From Planctomycetota bacterium (GTDB taxonomy: Bacteria > Planctomycetota > Phycisphaerae > SM23-33 > FEN-1343), in assembly GCA_013203365.1 (NCBI GenBank), contig JABMQG010000123.1, positions 1 to 10,125 of the forward strand: 10,125 bases of DNA, written 5' to 3'. Shown piece after piece: positions 1-6,529 of the stretch. The translations under genes and the position numbers were made by a program. The first letter of the stretch is position 1, and every line of letters starts with the position of its first letter. Under the pieces are notes generated by a model. It searched no databases. It saw nothing but the letters and a program-made list of their open reading frames with translations, and was not told where the DNA came from.

Positions 1-2
1 CC

Positions 3-143
3 CTGAAAGAGCGGATGGTCTCCACCAGCGGCGACGACGCCGACGCCGCGATTGGGCAAAAGCTCAACGCCGCATATGCAGCCAAGCAGTACGGCGCCCC
101 GCAGCCCAGGTACATAGACCGTCAGGATCAGGAAGGGCACTGA
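3..143 (+). CDS. C-terminal end of an unrecognised protein (5' truncated)
   Basis: An open frame enters from the left edge and ends at TGA 141-143, giving 46 residues that start LKERMVSTSGDD and end RQDQEGH. The tail is hydrophilic with no membrane segment, and it contains an Ala-rich stretch (KLNAAYAAKQYG) followed by a Pro/Arg/Asp-rich end. I do not recognise the family. The next gene begins 3 bases after its stop, and that gene's ribosome binding site (130-137) lies inside this frame. The two are therefore probably co-transcribed, and this gene may belong to the motility regulon. The reading frame is credible because of the tight junction, but there is too little sequence for a functional call. 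Confidence 0.55.
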   Translation: MKERMVSTSGDDADAAIGQKLNAAYAAKQYGAPQPRYIDRQDQEGH

Positions 144-146
144 ATA

Positions 147-995
147 ATGACACCCCAACTGACTCAGATTGCCCCGGTCGAGGCCGATGATCTGGCAGGA
201 ATCATGTCGGCCTACACCGAGGTGACCGAACGGCTGCGAAGCTCGCACGAGCGGTTGGCCGAGGAGGTCGCTCGACTCCGGGGTGAGCTTGCCCGAAAAA
301 ACCAGGAACTGGAGCGACGTAGCCGGCTCGCAGCCCTGGGGCAAATGGCCGCTGGTATGGCCCACGAAATACGCAATCCCCTAGGTGGCATAGCCTTATA
401 TGCCTCGCTACTGGTTCGACAATTGAGCGATCGGCAGGAGCCGCGTGACATGGCCGAGAAAATTGCCAAGTGCGTCGGCCGACTGGACAACATTGTCAAC
501 GACATCCTCGCATTCGCCGGAGAAATCAAGCCCCGGAAACGCAACGTGCTGCTGTCGGCCATAGTCGCCGAGGCTAGTGAATTGGCCGGCGGTCGACTGG
601 AAAGCACCGGAGCGAAGTTGACGTGCAAAATCGGCCGAGACTTGGAATTCCGGGCCGACCCGGCACTGCTGGTGCGGGCTCTGAGCAATCTCCTGTTCAA
701 CGCCGGTGATGCCGCCGGTGAAGGAAATGTTTGCCTGCTCGCCGGCGAAAGGCGTAGGGCCGTTGAAATCAGCGTCCGCGACAGCGGGCCGGGAATCGAC
801 AAGAAGGTTATGGACCGGTTGTTCAACCCGTTTTTCACCACCAAGGATATGGGAACAGGGCTCGGGCTGGCCATTGTGCACCGAATTGTCGATAGCCACG
901 GCGGAAAAATTGTCGCGGCCAACGACACTGCTCCGGAAGGGCTTGGCGGTGCCAAGTTCACAATTACTTTGCCCATAGGCGAGCTGCACACCTAA
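147..995 (+). CDS. Soluble sensor histidine kinase, FlrB/FleS/FlgS-like
   Basis: This is a 282-residue kinase expected to phosphorylate the response regulator encoded 22 bp downstream. Residues about 22-62 are charged and heptad-like, probably a coiled coil, and take the place of a sensor domain. The dimerisation/phosphoacceptor domain has H73 in MAHEIRNPLGG, with E74 and N77 in the positions used for phosphatase activity. The following ALYASLL resembles the H-box surroundings of FlrB/FleS. The ATPase domain has an N box (NLLFNAGDAA, N185), a G1 box (DSGPGI, D212), an F box (LFNPFFTTKD) and a G2 box (GTGLGLAIV). No signal peptide, transmembrane helix or PAS domain is visible, so it should be cytosolic. 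The ATG at 147 is supported by AGGAAGGG at 130-137. The kinase call is certain. The flagellar role rests on context and the H-box likeness. Confidence 0.9.
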   Translation: MTPQLTQIAPVEADDLAGIMSAYTEVTERLRSSHERLAEEVARLRGELARKNQELERRSRLAALGQMAAGMAHEIRNPLGGIALYASLLVRQLSDRQEPRDMAEKIAKCVGRLDNIVNDILAFAGEIKPRKRNVLLSAIVAEASELAGGRLESTGAKLTCKIGRDLEFRADPALLVRALSNLLFNAGDAAGEGNVCLLAGERRRAVEISVRDSGPGIDKKVMDRLFNPFFTTKDMGTGLGLAIVHRIVDSHGGKIVAANDTAPEGLGGAKFTITLPIGELHT

Positions 996-1017
996 CGCCC
1001 GTAGGAGGCGAATCAAT

Positions 1018-2391
1018 ATGCCGCGTATCTGTCTGGTTGACGACAACGAAATGATGCTGGATTCACTGGCGGTGACGCTGAAGGCGGCTGACTATCATGT
1101 CACTGCCTACGATTCAGCAGAGGCTATGCTCGCAGCCGCTGAGGACTTCGACCTGTTCATAACCGACATGAAAATGCCCCGAATGACCGGGATCGCGCTG
1201 CTCCAGAGCCTGCGGCAGGCGGGCGTGGATACGCCGGTTATCCTAATGACCGCCTACGGTACAATCGACACGGCGGTCGAGGCGATGCGGCTGGGTGCAT
1301 ACGACTACATAACCAAACCGTTCGACGGAGACAAGATACTGGCCCTGGTCGACCGGGCAATAGCACATAGGCGACTCCAGCGGGAAAATGAAGTGCTCAG
1401 AGCCGAACTGTCGGAAACCACCCACCGCTCTCAGCTGATCGGCGTCTCCGGCGCCATGGCCGACGTGGCCAAGCGGATCTCCCTGGTGGCTAATTCGCTG
1501 GCAACGGTCCTCATCCAGGGCGAAAGCGGCACGGGCAAGGAGGTCATCGCTCGCACCATTCACGCCTCAAGCAGCCGAAGGGACAAGCCCATGCTTGCCG
1601 TCAACTGCGCGGCCTTGAGCAAGGGTCTGCTCGAAAGCGAGCTGTTCGGCCACGAAAAGGGGGCGTTCACCGGTGCCGATAAGCTACGCCGTGGACGATT
1701 CGAACTGGCACACAGCGGCTCGCTACTGCTCGACGAGATAAGCGAAATGGACCTGCCCTTGCAGGCGAAGCTGCTCCGCGTACTGCAGGAACAGACCTAC
1801 GAGCGCGTAGGCAGCAGCATCACCCGCAAGGCCGAAGTACGGGTGCTCGTAACGACCAACCGCGACCTTAAGCAGTGGGTGGCCGAGGGAAAGTTCAGGG
1901 TAGACCTCTACTATCGACTAAACGTAGTCCCGATAGATGTGCCGCCCCTGCGCCAGAGAATTGAGGACGTCGAGCCGCTGGCGGAGTACTTCAATCGGCA
2001 AGTGGCCCAACGGGAAGGCCGGCCGGTGAAGGAATTTACGCCGTCGGCACTGGCTGCACTTCGCCGCTACCGCTGGCCGGGAAACGTCCGCGAGTTGCAG
2101 AATATTATCGAGCGGGCCAACGTCTTGAGCGAGGGATCGGCTATCCAGGCACAAACAATAGCGCCATGGCTGGATGCCGCCTGCGACGGCGACGTGGACG
2201 ATACGCTCGCATCGGGTCAAGCCGACGGGAATCTGCTGGCCGGGATGGAACAGAAACTCATCCTTGCCACGCTCGACCGCTTCGGCGGACACCGCTCTCG
2301 CACTGCCGAGGCCCTGGGAATCGGCCTGAGGACACTGGGAATGAAACTGAAACGATACAGGACCGAAGGGTTGCCCGTGACGCAAACATAG
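1018..2391 (+). CDS. Sigma-54-dependent response regulator, FlrC/FleR/FlgR-like
   Basis: This is a full-length 457-residue NtrC-family activator. Residues 1-120 are a receiver domain with acidic D8/D9, phosphoacceptor D50 (FITDMKMP), T78 and K100. Residues about 138-385 are the AAA+ domain, with Walker A GESGTGKE (168-175), the sigma-54-contacting loop GAFTGA (215-220), Walker B LLLDEI (236-241) and RWPGNVREL (352-360). Residues about 408-448 are a Fis-type helix-turn-helix (RTAEALGIGLRTLGMKLKRY). An intact GAFTGA means it should activate sigma-54 promoters, and a near-consensus one lies 131 bp after its stop, in front of flgB. The start has a strong AGGAGG at 1003-1008. It pairs with the kinase just upstream. 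The family is certain. Control of the flagellar operon is inferred from position and promoter type. Confidence 0.93.
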   Translation: MPRICLVDDNEMMLDSLAVTLKAADYHVTAYDSAEAMLAAAEDFDLFITDMKMPRMTGIALLQSLRQAGVDTPVILMTAYGTIDTAVEAMRLGAYDYITKPFDGDKILALVDRAIAHRRLQRENEVLRAELSETTHRSQLIGVSGAMADVAKRISLVANSLATVLIQGESGTGKEVIARTIHASSSRRDKPMLAVNCAALSKGLLESELFGHEKGAFTGADKLRRGRFELAHSGSLLLDEISEMDLPLQAKLLRVLQEQTYERVGSSITRKAEVRVLVTTNRDLKQWVAEGKFRVDLYYRLNVVPIDVPPLRQRIEDVEPLAEYFNRQVAQREGRPVKEFTPSALAALRRYRWPGNVRELQNIIERANVLSEGSAIQAQTIAPWLDAACDGDVDDTLASGQADGNLLAGMEQKLILATLDRFGGHRSRTAEALGIGLRTLGMKLKRYRTEGLPVTQT

Positions 2392-2453
2392 GCAATTGTT
2401 GCCGCCAAGGCGCAACTCTTGCCGGCCCGACGGCCTGCCACACAGGACCCTTG

Positions 2454-2506
2454 GTAAAACGACGTAAGCTAACTGGCTGCTAAATACACAGGATGTGTAA
2501 AACGAC
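2454..2506 (+). repeat. Paired 10-bp direct repeat, candidate activator sites
   Basis: The sequence GTAAAACGAC occurs exactly at 2454-2463 and again at 2497-2506. The copies are 43 bp apart, close to four turns of B-DNA, so both would lie on one face of the helix. They sit 59 and 16 bp upstream of the sigma-54 promoter at 2522-2537. That is a plausible arrangement for dimers of the NtrC-type regulator encoded next door, although the proximal copy is unusually close to the -24 element. The repeats are direct rather than palindromic, whereas Fis-type domains usually bind dyads, so binding is only a hypothesis. Confidence 0.4.
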
Positions 2507-2521
2507 CCGCCAAACCTTCTC

Positions 2522-2537
2522 TGGCACGGCGGTTGTA
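2522..2537 (+). promoter_or_regulatory. Sigma-54 (-24/-12) promoter of the flgB operon
   Basis: TGGCACG-GCGG-TTGTA matches the sigma-54 consensus TGGCACG-N4-TTGCW at every position except T for C at -12. The invariant GG (2523-2524) and the -12 G (2535) have the correct spacing. The predicted transcript start is near 2547, about 45 bases before the flgB ATG. The element lies in the only long intergenic gap, just after a sigma-54 activator gene and just before a rod gene. I found no comparable match in the other gene junctions. Confidence 0.85.
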
Positions 2538-2593
2538 TTGAAAGAGACGGGCGATGAATACGCCCAGCCTAAAAAATATGAGATCACCTCGTC

Positions 2594-3025
2594 ATGTTTA
2601 ACGTGCTGTTCGACAATACGTCGCTGCCGGTTCTTCAGCAGGTTCTCTCTTTCTCGGAGCAGCGCCAGAAGGTTTTGGCGCACAATATCGCCAACATGAA
2701 TACCCCGGGTTTCCGGGCCTGCGATCTGCCGGTTGAGGAATTCACCCAGGCGCTCAGCGACGCCGTCATGCAACGCGACGGATCGATGCCTCACCGGTTC
2801 CGCATGCAATCGACGCGGAACATCACCTTTGACTCGAACATGAATGTCGCCCCCGCCACTATCGAAGTGGGCGGACTGATGAACTACTACGACGGTGCAG
2901 ACCGGAGCATTGAGCGGCTGCAAAACGAAATGCTGAAAAACGCAATGTGGCACGAAGCGGCCGCCAAGCTGTACACGCACCAGACCCAACTGCTGGATAC
3001 GGCCATCCGGGAGCGAATTCGATAG
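2594..3025 (+). CDS. flgB: Flagellar proximal rod protein FlgB
   Basis: FlgB is the most membrane-proximal rod subunit. It assembles with FliE on the MS ring and is exported by the flagellar type III apparatus. The 143-residue length is normal for the family. The N-terminal rod/hook signature is clear: an amphipathic helix (QQVLSFSEQRQKVLAH), then NIANMNTPGF (31-40) and the RACDLPVEEF strand. The C-terminal helix (about 104-141, RSIERLQNEM to LLDTAIRERI) is the usual coiled-coil half. ATG 2594 is the first possible start after an in-frame TGA at 2579. It has no Shine-Dalgarno match: the bases just upstream (2582-2590, GATCACCTC) resemble the 16S rRNA tail itself. It is the first gene downstream of the sigma-54 promoter. 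Confidence 0.92.
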   Translation: MFNVLFDNTSLPVLQQVLSFSEQRQKVLAHNIANMNTPGFRACDLPVEEFTQALSDAVMQRDGSMPHRFRMQSTRNITFDSNMNVAPATIEVGGLMNYYDGADRSIERLQNEMLKNAMWHEAAAKLYTHQTQLLDTAIRERIR

Positions 3026-3044
3026 GCTCTGACGGCGAAGATGA

Positions 3045-3067
3045 CCCTGCCGGCCTTGCCAGCAGGG
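3045..3067 (+). other. Intercistronic hairpin between flgB and flgC
   Basis: CCCTGC (3045-3050) pairs with GCAGGG (3062-3067). Inside, after one C-A mismatch, GGC pairs with GCC around a CTT loop, giving a stem of 6 + 3 base pairs. No run of T follows, so it is not an intrinsic terminator. It fills much of the 65-base gap and ends 23 bases before the flgC start, where it could affect mRNA stability or the flgB:flgC ratio. Its function is a guess. Confidence 0.4.
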
Positions 3068-3090
3068 GAGATCGAAAGTGAGAAGACAGG

Positions 3091-3498
3091 ATGTTTGAAT
3101 CTTTTGACACGTCGATAAGCGGCCTGGTGGCCCACCGCGTGTGGCTCGATACGATTCAGTCAAACATCGCCAATATGAGCACTACGCGGGACGCCGAGGG
3201 TCGCCTGAACCCATACCAGCGACGGTTTCCCATCTTTATGACCAACGCAAAAGGCGGGAATAAAGGCGTCGAGGTCGCAGCTATCCAGACCGACCCCGGT
3301 GTTCGATTGGTCAGCGACCCAGGGCACCCCGACGCGATCAAGAGCGGGAAATACAAAGGTTACGTCCGAATGCCTGATATCAGCTTGCATGTCGAAATGA
3401 CCAACGCGATCGTCGCACAGCGCACCTACGAGGCCAACATCACCGCCCTACAGGTGAGCAAGCAAATGTATATGTCGGACTTGCAGCTTTTGGCGTGA
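3091..3498 (+). CDS. flgC: Flagellar proximal rod protein FlgC
   Basis: FlgC is a rod subunit stacked with FlgB and FlgF between the MS ring and the distal rod. The 135-residue protein has the family N-terminus (FDTSISGLVAHRVWLDTIQSNIAN, with SNIANMSTTR about 24-33) and the PYQRRFPIF strand. DPGHPDA (76-82) is a characteristic FlgC motif. The conserved C-terminal helix includes AQRTYEANITALQVSKQM (109-126). Length is normal. The ATG at 3091 is preceded by a GA-rich stretch (GAGAAG, 3080-3085) that can serve as a modest ribosome binding site. It lies 65 bases after flgB and 23 bases before fliE, in the standard order. Confidence 0.95.
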   Translation: MFESFDTSISGLVAHRVWLDTIQSNIANMSTTRDAEGRLNPYQRRFPIFMTNAKGGNKGVEVAAIQTDPGVRLVSDPGHPDAIKSGKYKGYVRMPDISLHVEMTNAIVAQRTYEANITALQVSKQMYMSDLQLLA

Positions 3499-3507
3499 TC
3501 GACCGTT

Positions 3508-3514
3508 AAGAGGA
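3508..3514 (+). promoter_or_regulatory. Ribosome binding site that sets the fliE start
   Basis: AAGAGGA lies 7 bases before GTG 3522, an ideal distance, but only 1 base before the alternative in-frame TTG at 3516. This favours GTG as the true fliE initiation codon. Confidence 0.7.
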
Positions 3515-3521
3515 ATTGAAC

Positions 3522-3833
3522 GTGTCACAGATAAACTTCGATCCGAACGTTGCGGGTATAGCCGGTATCGGCAAGACCGCTGCCGTGGACCGGCCCGGCA
3601 CAGGTACGCCGGGACAGAAATTCGGCAGCATTCTCAAGACGAGCATCGCCGAGGTCAATCGCCTCCAGGCCGATGCCGACAATGCCATCAACGCACTGGC
3701 CACTGGAAAGACCGATAACTTCGCCGAGGTCATGACCGCCGTCAACAAGGCCGATTTGGCATTCAAGACGCTCCTGCAAATACGAAACAAACTACTGGAC
3801 GCCTACAACGAGGTTCGGCAGATGCGGATTTAG
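3522..3833 (+). CDS. fliE: Flagellar hook-basal body protein FliE
   Basis: FliE joins the MS ring to the proximal rod and is among the first substrates of the export gate. The 103-residue product has a flexible Gly/Pro-rich N-terminus (about 10-31), then FGSILKTSIAEVNRLQADAD (34-53). The region from about 60 to 103 follows the family pattern: FAEVMTAVNKADLAFKTLLQ, RNKLLDAYNEV and the terminal QMRI. The start is taken as GTG 3522 because AAGAGGA lies 7 bases upstream. The slightly longer reading from TTG 3516 would put that site too close. It is 23 bases after flgC and is followed by a hairpin before fliF. Confidence 0.93.
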   Translation: MSQINFDPNVAGIAGIGKTAAVDRPGTGTPGQKFGSILKTSIAEVNRLQADADNAINALATGKTDNFAEVMTAVNKADLAFKTLLQIRNKLLDAYNEVRQMRI

Positions 3834-3840
3834 CATCATG

Positions 3841-3862
3841 CCCGGCCCATGAGGTGGCCGGG
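3841..3862 (+). other. Intercistronic GC-rich hairpin between fliE and fliF
   Basis: CCCGGCC (3841-3847) and GGCCGGG (3856-3862) form a perfect 7-bp all-GC stem with an 8-base loop. It starts 8 bases after the fliE stop and ends 14 bases before the fliF Shine-Dalgarno. The downstream bases are AAACC, not a T run, so a Rho-independent terminator is unlikely. A 3' stability element protecting the upstream flgBC-fliE message is one possibility. Confidence 0.45.
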
Positions 3863-3891
3863 AAACCATTGGTCATGGAGGACCGCAAGGG

Positions 3892-5484
3892 ATGCAATTT
3901 CTAGCAACCTATCTCGAACAGATTCGCCGGATGATCGCCGGACTGACTACCGCGGCCAAGCTGGCGGTGGGGTTGTTGGTCGTGCTGACCGCGGTGACTT
4001 TGTGGATGCTGATCGCCTACGCAGGCCGTCCTGAAATGGTTTCAGTCTTTGAAGAGCCGCTCTCCAGCGAACAGCTGGGCCAGGCAAAGCATTGTCTCAC
4101 TCGCCAGAACATACCAGTCAGCATCAACAACGGGCTGCTAATGGTCCCGGCAGACAGACGCGACGAGGCCTTCTCCGTGCTGGCGTATGAAAACGTCATG
4201 CCGGCCGACAGGGTTTCCGCGTTCGAAGACCTGGCACGGAATGAGTCGATGTGGCGGACAGAGAACGAGTCGAGCCGTCTCTGGCACCACGCCAAACAGG
4301 CCAAGCTGTCGCTGCTGGTCGCCAAGATGCCCGGCGTAAGACAGGCTGAGGTAATCCTCGAGGCAGGCCAACCGAAAGGGCTGGGAAGGCCTGCCGTGCC
4401 AGCCACGGCCAGCGTCCATGTTACCCTAAATAACGGGGCCCAGATGGACCGCAAACTGCGGACCGCCGTCGCCGACCTTGTCTCCGGCAGCGTCGGGGGC
4501 ATGAGTCGCGCCAACGTCAATATCGTCGATGCCACCAATGGGTTGTCCTACCACGTGCCTGAAGACCAGCAGTTCGACAGCGACCTGTTGGAAACAGCCG
4601 CAAGCCTGGACGCCTACTACACGAACAAGATACAGGCCCTGCTATCGTACATCCCCGACGTCATCGTGTGCGTCACCGCCACGCCTGATCCGGTCAAGAG
4701 CATCAGAAGTAGCCAGGTGGACTACAAGGAGCCGGTAAGCGGCCAGCTGATCGCCTCCAATGAGGAGTCGAAGAACGCCGGTGGACAAGCCGGCGGAGAG
4801 CCGGGGATTTCGGCAAACACGGCCGGCGCGCTGTCCAGTTCCGCAAAATACGACAGTTCATCCGAGCGAAGCGACAAGGCAATGGAAAGCCGCTTTCCCG
4901 AAACGCGGGTGGAAACGATCGCAGACGGCGGGCATCTAAAGGACATCTTCGTCTCGGTCAACGTGCCGCGCGAATATCTGATCCAGGATGTCATCGGGAA
5001 GCTCCGCGACGTCGATGAGGTGCCGCCCAGCGATGACGAGCTGCAATACCAGACGAACAAGATTCGCGATTCGGTGGCCATTGGTATCGGCCAGGACAGT
5101 TCCAAGGTGAAGGTGACCTGGTACGTCGCCGGTTCACCGGTGGCAGCCGCGGCGCCTGTGCAGGCCGGCGTCTCCGGCTACCTGGGTGATAAAGCCAAAC
5201 CGGCGGTCCTTGGGGGCCTGGCCCTCATGGCCCTGCTGATGGTGCTGATGTTCGCACGCCGACGCCCTCCGGTGCAGGAAGTGGCCGAGGCGCAACTGTC
5301 GGCGAAAGAAGCCGTCGAGAACGCCGTCGGCGTCATCGAAGGTGAAGATGCCGCCCTGGAAGGGCTGGAACTTAATGACGAGACGATCCGCACGCAGAGA
5401 ATCGTCAGCCAGCTAAGCGAATTGGTGAAGGGTAACCCCGACGCCGCGAGCAACCTGATTAGACGATGGATTACCGCAAAGTAG
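3892..5484 (+). CDS. fliF: Flagellar MS-ring protein FliF
   Basis: FliF forms the inner-membrane MS ring that houses the export gate and carries the C ring. The 530 residues are a normal length. The first transmembrane helix is at about 24-43. Next comes the ring-building YscJ/FliF domain, including SVFEEPLSSEQLGQAKHCL, NGLLMVPADR and a following AYENVMP. The second ring domain spans about 130-215 (VRQAEVILE, TASVHVTLN, MSRANVNIVDATNG). The Gly/Ser-rich stretch at 290-330 corresponds to the loop region of the beta-collar. The second transmembrane helix is at about 437-456 and is followed by RRR. The C-terminal tail (about 497-527) ends with the amphipathic FliG-binding segment (SQLSELVKGNPDAASNLIRR). 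The second ring domain lacks the usual NY.RALEGELARTI motif and reads SSRLWHHAKQAKLSLLV instead. The start is set by GGAGGA at 3877-3882. Confidence 0.93.
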   Translation: MQFLATYLEQIRRMIAGLTTAAKLAVGLLVVLTAVTLWMLIAYAGRPEMVSVFEEPLSSEQLGQAKHCLTRQNIPVSINNGLLMVPADRRDEAFSVLAYENVMPADRVSAFEDLARNESMWRTENESSRLWHHAKQAKLSLLVAKMPGVRQAEVILEAGQPKGLGRPAVPATASVHVTLNNGAQMDRKLRTAVADLVSGSVGGMSRANVNIVDATNGLSYHVPEDQQFDSDLLETAASLDAYYTNKIQALLSYIPDVIVCVTATPDPVKSIRSSQVDYKEPVSGQLIASNEESKNAGGQAGGEPGISANTAGALSSSAKYDSSSERSDKAMESRFPETRVETIADGGHLKDIFVSVNVPREYLIQDVIGKLRDVDEVPPSDDELQYQTNKIRDSVAIGIGQDSSKVKVTWYVAGSPVAAAAPVQAGVSGYLGDKAKPAVLGGLALMALLMVLMFARRRPPVQEVAEAQLSAKEAVENAVGVIEGEDAALEGLELNDETIRTQRIVSQLSELVKGNPDAASNLIRRWITAK

Positions 5485-5500
5485 CACTACAGGAAGGATT

Positions 5501-6529
5501 ATGCCACCTGCCGAAGAAAAAACTGAGGAGCTGCTCTCGGGCATTCGCAAAGCGGCAATACTGCTGCTGAGCGTAGGCAAGGAGACGGCCACTGAAATAC
5601 TCAAGCGGCTGGACAAGGAAACCGTGGAAGAAGTCTCCCGTGAAATCGCCGAGGTTGAAGGCGTCAGTCAGGGTAATCGCGACATGGTGCTCAGCGAGTT
5701 CTATAATATGGCACTCGCCAGCAACTACCTGGAGGAAGGAGGGCTGAACTACGCCACCGCCCTGCTCCGCGAGTCGCTGCCCGCCGAAGATGCCGAGCGA
5801 ATCATCAGGCAGGTGACTCAAACCATCCACGCCACCCCCTTCAATTTTCTCCAGAAGACCGAGGCCGACAACCTCCTGACGTTCATACAGGACGAGCACC
5901 CCCAGACCATCGCGCTGATCCTGTCCCATCTGCATGCCGACAAGGCCAGCGAGGTCCTCGGTGGGCTGCCCTCGGCCAAGCAGATCGAGGTAATCAAACG
6001 AGTCGCCAACATGGAGCAGACCAACCCCGAAGTCATCCGCGAGGTGGAGCGGGGGCTGGAGCATCGCCTGGCCGCCATCGTCAACCAGAGCTTTGAAAAG
6101 GTCGGCGGGGTCGAGACCGTCGCCGAGATGCTCAATCTGGCCGACCGTGCGACGGAAAAGTCGATTCTCGAAGGCCTGGAGGCCGAGGACCCGGAATTGG
6201 TCGAGTCGATCCGTCGGCTCATGTTCGTCTTCGAGGACATCCTGCAGGTGCAGGACAAGGGCATTCAGTCGGTACTGAAGGAAGTGGAAAACGACGAATT
6301 GGCCCTATCGCTCAAGACAGCCAGCGAGGAGCTGAAAAACAAGCTGTTCCGAAACATGTCCGACCGGGCCGCGGACCTGATCCGCGAGGAAATGGACTAC
6401 ATGGGCCCCGTCCGCGTCAGCGATGACGAAGCGGCGCAGCAGAAAATAGTGGATGTCGTCCGGCGGCTTGAGGATGCCGGTGAGATAGTCGTCGCCGGAC
6501 GTGGCGGCGATGATGAGATCGTGGAATAA
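5501..6529 (+). CDS. fliG: Flagellar motor switch protein FliG
   Basis: FliG is the rotor protein that binds the FliF tail and generates torque with the stator; it also binds FliM for switching. The 342 residues are a normal length. The N-terminal FliF-binding domain begins GIRKAAILLLSVGKETATEI. The middle domain carries EHPQTIALILSHL, with the EHPQTIA motif at 132-138. The armadillo linker is followed by MFVF (241-244), the conserved hinge. The C-terminal torque helix region (about 253-296) includes IQSVLKEVENDELALSL, FRNMSDRAADLIREEMDYMG and charged residues of the type used against MotA. It is the best conserved protein of the operon together with FliI. AGGAAGG at 5491-5497 precedes the ATG. 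Its stop codon lies inside the first unit of a decamer repeat. Confidence 0.97.
   Translation: MPPAEEKTEELLSGIRKAAILLLSVGKETATEILKRLDKETVEEVSREIAEVEGVSQGNRDMVLSEFYNMALASNYLEEGGLNYATALLRESLPAEDAERIIRQVTQTIHATPFNFLQKTEADNLLTFIQDEHPQTIALILSHLHADKASEVLGGLPSAKQIEVIKRVANMEQTNPEVIREVERGLEHRLAAIVNQSFEKVGGVETVAEMLNLADRATEKSILEGLEAEDPELVESIRRLMFVFEDILQVQDKGIQSVLKEVENDELALSLKTASEELKNKLFRNMSDRAADLIREEMDYMGPVRVSDDEAAQQKIVDVVRRLEDAGEIVVAGRGGDDEIVE

Noticed and set aside
408..1046. Long minus-strand open frame opposite the histidine kinase.
   Set aside because: It is antisense to a clear kinase domain. Such frames arise from the codon bias of G+C-rich genes.
2391..2403. GGCAA-TTG-TTGCC inverted repeat at the regulator stop codon as a transcription terminator.
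   Set aside because: The stem is only 5 bp with a 3-base loop and is not followed by a T run.
2454..2464. GTAAAACGACG matches the start of a common M13/lacZ sequencing-primer site, suggesting vector contamination.
   Set aside because: The match ends after 11 bases, a second copy of the core lies nearby, and the sequence sits between two coherent native genes. Coincidence is more likely.
2493..2699. A 68-codon + strand frame covering the sigma-54 promoter and the flgB start.
   Set aside because: It overlaps flgB in another frame, begins upstream of the promoter, and its product has no recognisable features.
2948..2965. TGGCACG inside flgB (and another copy near 4231 in fliF) as further sigma-54 promoters.
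   Set aside because: No TTGC-like -12 element follows at the right distance, and both are inside coding sequence.
2480..3163. 227-codon minus-strand frame opposite flgB.
   Set aside because: It spans the promoter, the whole of flgB and the flgC start on the opposite strand, and shows no motifs.
3516..3833. TTG 3516 as the fliE start.
   Set aside because: The ribosome binding site AAGAGGA would be only 1 base away. GTG 3522 has the correct spacing.
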